In this document: positions 61,204 through 64,000 of the stretch, in pieces
Numbering within the stretch: position 1 is the first letter of the stretch
Layout: the number at the start of each line of letters is the position of its first letter
Source: Plasmodium malariae
Lineage: Eukaryota > Apicomplexa > Aconoidasida > Haemosporida > Plasmodiidae
DNA: 64,000 nucleotides
Assembly: GCF_900090045.1 (NCBI RefSeq)
Contig: NC_041776.1
Coordinates: forward strand, 124,001-188,000
Reading direction: 5' to 3'
Program-made: the position numbers and the translations under genes
Notes under the pieces: generated by a model
Told to the model about the DNA's origin: nothing
What the model saw: only the letters and a program-made list of their open reading frames with translations
The model's database searches: none

Positions 61204-61359
61204 ATGTTTATTTTTATTCTTTACAATAGTCTTTTTTGAAAAAACAAGTTGACTGAAAATTACGAAGCAAACTTTGCTAACTTGACTAAGCAAAATTCAC
61301 AGTTAATATATATGCATTTAGCTAAGTGCGAATACATGTACATAAAACACTTGCAATGA
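61204..61359 (+). other. Protein-like frame split by an in-frame TGA
   Basis: From ATG 61204 the frame reads MFIFILYNSLF, TGA at 61237-61239, then continues in the same frame with LTENYEANFANLTKQNSQLI and YMHLAKCEYM to TGA 61357-61359. The second half is clearly more protein-like and could be an internal exon with acceptor ACAAG at 61248 and donor GTACAT near 61338. I do not call a gene from this alone. Confidence 0.3.
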
Positions 61360-62124
61360 GGCAAAGGCTTATTACATCGTTGTAATAAAATAAAAAGGGG
61401 GAAAAAAAAATAAAAAATAAATTCTTGTTCAAAAGAGAATTGCGCACATGCTAATAAAGAAATACGTATAAATACATACATATGTGTATTCAAATGTGCA
61501 TAGATACATACATTCGTAGGTATATGTGTACATTTACTAACTATATGCATATGTTTAAGAATCCTCATTATTGGTTATTCATAACTATGACACGTTTAAA
61601 AAAAAAAGAAAAAACGCTCTTCTACGTTTTGCATATTTACAGATTCCTTGACTTTATTCCTTAACTTGCTTTTATTTTATTGTATTTATTTTTATTTTTC
61701 TCTTTTTATTATAAACAGAAGTATATATTTATAAAAAAAAAAAAAAAAAAAAATGAAGATTTAAACATCGATAAAGGAATGTCCTTCCAAAAATTGGGGA
61801 GGGGGGAGGTTGTTCGTCAGTTCTTTTTGTCAATGTGGAGGGATAAAGAATTAAGGATTAAATATTTAGAATTATGAAGACTTGTATTTATTTGTATATG
61901 CCTTTGTTCAATTATGTTCGTTTGTTTTCTTATGTTTTATCGTGTTTATATGTAAAGGAATCAACCATTGCCTCTTGTATACACGTATGTACATATGTAT
62001 GTATGTTTATATGTATGAGCACAATTGCATATTTCAAGAAAGTCTTTATATCTCTGTTAGTCTTCTTTCTGCTGGCAAAAATTTGTTACAATCAAAAAAA
62101 AAAAAAAAAAAAAAAAAATTTAAC

Positions 62125-62210
62125 ATGCACATTTTATATACCCGATTTACATGCACATTTTATATACCCGATTTACATGCACATTTTATATACCCGATTT
62201 ACATGCGCGT
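62125..62210. repeat. 26-bp tandem repeat
   Basis: Three and a half copies of a 26-bp unit starting ACATGCACATTTTATATACC. It lies upstream of the exon-like island at 62237. Confidence 0.9.
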
Positions 62211-62236
62211 TTTGCATATGCTCCTTCCATACAAAG

Positions 62237-62578
62237 GCTCCATACAGGTGGATCTCCAAATATCACAATAACTTCTTCTTTAAAATACTTATCGTGGTGG
62301 TGTGTGTCGTCTTGTCAATGTCTATCCTCAGCAGAATGTCTACCTCCTGTGGTGGTAAATCAAATAAAATGGGTATGTAGTATATGCGTATGTGTACACG
62401 TTATGTATGTATACTTATGTATGTGTGGGTAGAGAACTCGGATGCACAAGTCATAAACACGTTAAAAATTAATTGTTCATGCATTTTGAATGAGCTACAA
62501 AAACGCTGCAAACACGTGGTAACGCGCATACCCGGATGTACATCCGTATTTGCGATAGGAGGAAGGAAATCTCGTTAG
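62237..62578 (+). CDS. 3' exons of a putative small membrane protein
   Basis: Two exons: 62237-62372 (acceptor CATACAAAG, donor GTATGT, phase 1) and 62433-62578 (acceptor GGGTAG). The first encodes APYRWISKYHNNFFF, then a hydrophobic segment KILIVVVCVVLSMSIL, then a short polar stretch. The second encodes ENSDAQVINTLKINC, CILNELQKRCKHVVTR and IPGCTSVFAIGGRKSR to TAG. The phase agrees, but the intron would be only 60 bp, short even for Plasmodium. A further island at 61750-61876 (DKGMSFQKLGRGEVVRQFFL, then WRDKELRIKYLEL) may belong upstream but ends in TGA with no donor. A single-pass membrane protein is suggested; family not recognised. Its last exon overlaps the 3' end of the minus-strand gene. 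Confidence 0.4.
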
Positions 62579-64000
62579 CTGCATCGTACAAGCGCAAGGA
62601 ACTACCGTTCGAACTTTGCGCATTCAAGTGCTTAAAGCATTTTTCAAGAAAATGGACTAACGTATCTTCACTACTAGCTGAGTAATTACACAAATAAAAT
62701 TCGATGTCTGTATTCGTTTTGCATTTGTTCATTAGATGGATTTTTAAAAACTCGAAATATATTTCCTGACTAAGTAATATATTTTTCCTTTGAACTTTTA
62801 TAAATAAATTTAACATGTGACTTGATCTTATAAAAAAGAAAAAATGATCATCAAAATAATAATTGTAAAAATATGTATCACTGACTGGAAAAAAGGACTG
62901 ATCAAGTAAACTACTGTATTCCATATGTAAGTTTAACAGTAACGTCTTTTCACTAATATGATTTTTCAAAAAAAACTCATCCTTCAACTTTTTATCCTTT
63001 TCAAATAAAATGTGGAAATTGTACATATCCTTGTTGCTGATATTGAAGAGAACGGAGTCTTCCAGACTATCTGCGCTTTCCTCAGCTTCCGCTACGTCGG
63101 ATGTAGCCCCCCTTTCCGCTTCTACCACCTTTGATGTAATTCCCCTTTCCGCTTCTACCACCTTTGATGTAATTCCCCTTTCCGCTTCTACCACCTCTGA
63201 TGTTGTTCCCTTTTCCGCTTCTACCACCTTTGATGTTGTTCCCTTTTCCGCTTCTACTACTTCTATCACTTCTACCCCTTCTGCCACTGCTTCCTTCTCT
63301 GTACTGACACTACCACCCAATTTCCCTAAAATTTCAAGTACTTCATCATCTCGTCCTAAGTCAACTCGTCCACTACTCCACTCGTTCTCTTTATCTCCTA
63401 CATAAACAGTGCCATTTTCTTGTTTGCATATAAACTCTTCCCAATTATTTACATCCACCGCACCTTCCCTCGAATCATTCTCACACACACGGACAACACT
63501 GCTACTACTGTTGCCTGCCACTTCTAACATTCCAATGCCGCTTCCGACGTTATTCACCTCCTTATCAGGTACATCACGGATAATCCCTTCTTCTGGACAT
63601 AATTTCGTCCAGACCTTGACTTCATGCGGCTGCTCTACCTCCACCCCCACTTCGTACAATGGTTGTGCTACCACTTCCTTACCATCCTTTAGAACTGTTC
63701 CTCTCGATAGAACATCATCCTCAGGGGTACTACTACTGTCCTCAGAATGCATCTGAAATTGCTTGCACACAATTTTAGTCGTCCTTCTTTTCCTTTTAAA
63801 ACTTATACATATCTTTTCATTGCCTAAGAATTTTCTTTTACCATTTCTCATACCACCTTGTAGGGGAAGATCTGTTTGTTCCTGTTGAGAAGATCCTTCC
63901 TCAGTCATCCCGCAATTTGCATCGCTGTTTTTATCATAATTTTTATCAAAATTTTTATCATAATTTTTATCAAAATTTTTATCATAATTTTTATCATAAT
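62469..64000 (-). CDS. Large unrecognised protein, 3' part, cut by window edge
   Basis: The frame is open from the right edge (64000) to TAG at 62469. At the edge it reads DKNYDKNF repeats, so the true start lies outside; the Met at 63908 is probably internal. The middle is acidic and low-complexity, with five copies of an 11-residue repeat VVEAERGITSK (63095-63270). The last 150 residues look folded: NFHILFEKDKKLKDEFFLKN, LLNLHMEYSSLLDQSFFP, LFIKVQRKNILLSQEIYFEF, HFLEKCFKHLN, ANEISFLLSQIR. From position in a remembered P. falciparum order, a bromodomain protein is expected next to PIP5K, but I see no bromodomain signature in this part. The tail after MYIR could be intronic (donor GTATGC); if so the coding end moves. 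Confidence 0.7.
   Translation of the reverse strand, partial: YDKNYDKNFDKNYDKNFDKNYDKNSDANCGMTEEGSSQQEQTDLPLQGGMRNGKRKFLGNEKICISFKRKRRTTKIVCKQFQMHSEDSSSTPEDDVLSRGTVLKDGKEVVAQPLYEVGVEVEQPHEVKVWTKLCPEEGIIRDVPDKEVNNVGSGIGMLEVAGNSSSSVVRVCENDSREGAVDVNNWEEFICKQENGTVYVGDKENEWSSGRVDLGRDDEVLEILGKLGGSVSTEKEAVAEGVEVIEVVEAEKGTTSKVVEAEKGTTSEVVEAERGITSKVVEAERGITSKVVEAERGATSDVAEAEESADSLEDSVLFNISNKDMYNFHILFEKDKKLKDEFFLKNHISEKTLLLNLHMEYSSLLDQSFFPVSDTYFYNYYFDDHFFFFIRSSHMLNLFIKVQRKNILLSQEIYFEFLKIHLMNKCKTNTDIEFYLCNYSASSEDTLVHFLEKCFKHLNAQSSNGSSLRLYDAANEISFLLSQIRMYIRVCALPRVCSVFVAHSKCMNN

Overview
This window is nuclear DNA from a malaria parasite (Plasmodium). The signs are very AT-rich intergenic DNA full of poly(A)/poly(T) and (TA)n runs, small exons with GTAAGT/GTAATA-type donors and T-rich acceptors, proteins carrying Asn-, Lys- and Glu-rich low-complexity inserts and tandem peptide repeats, and Plasmodium-specific architectures such as an EF-hand/neuronal-calcium-sensor module fused to a PIP5 kinase. 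From memory, the order CTF18, kinesin-8, AK6, TFIIB, CAF-1 p55, PIP5K resembles part of P. falciparum chromosome 1. I could not check that, nor fix the species; the low GC fits the malariae/ovale group better than vivax/knowlesi.

Layout, left to right: a TatD-type nuclease (+) and a TRIAP1/Mdm35 twin-CX9C protein (+) at 1.1-4.2 kb; an eight-exon divergent eIF4E (-) at 5.5-9.0 kb; two unrecognised coding stretches (+) at 10.6-12.1 kb; UMP-CMP kinase (+) at 12.8-14.7 kb with an apparent one-base frameshift; a coiled-coil protein (-) at 16.3-17.8 kb; the clamp loader subunit CTF18 (+) at 21.5-25.3 kb; a small four-exon membrane-protein candidate (+) at 26.3-27.1 kb; kinesin-8 (+) at 30.9-37.6 kb; AK6/Fap7 (+) at 38.6-39.3 kb; TFIIB (-) at 40.3-41.8 kb, first exon not located; an unresolved zone of exon-like islands at 42-46.5 kb; a small three-exon gene (-) at 47.2-48.0 kb; CAF-1 p55/RbAp48 (+) at 48.6-49.9 kb; the NCS-PIP5K fusion (-) at 52.1-58.5 kb; small-gene candidates (+) at 58.6-59.1 and 61.2-62.6 kb; and a gene (-) running off the right edge.

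Most recognisable products are housekeeping factors: nucleotide metabolism (UMP-CMP kinase, AK6), replication and chromatin (CTF18, CAF-1 p55), transcription and translation initiation (TFIIB, eIF4E), microtubules (kinesin-8), phosphoinositide signalling (PIP5K) and mitochondrial lipid transport (TRIAP1/Mdm35). They are separate transcription units, not an operon. The striking features are the many minisatellites (units of 11-33 bp) in promoters, introns and exons, replacement of both cap-stacking tryptophans in the eIF4E, the kinase frameshift, and several small multi-exon genes supported by splice-phase agreement. I see no tRNA, rRNA, CRISPR, transposon or centromere-like block. Exon limits were inferred by eye from splice motifs and phase.
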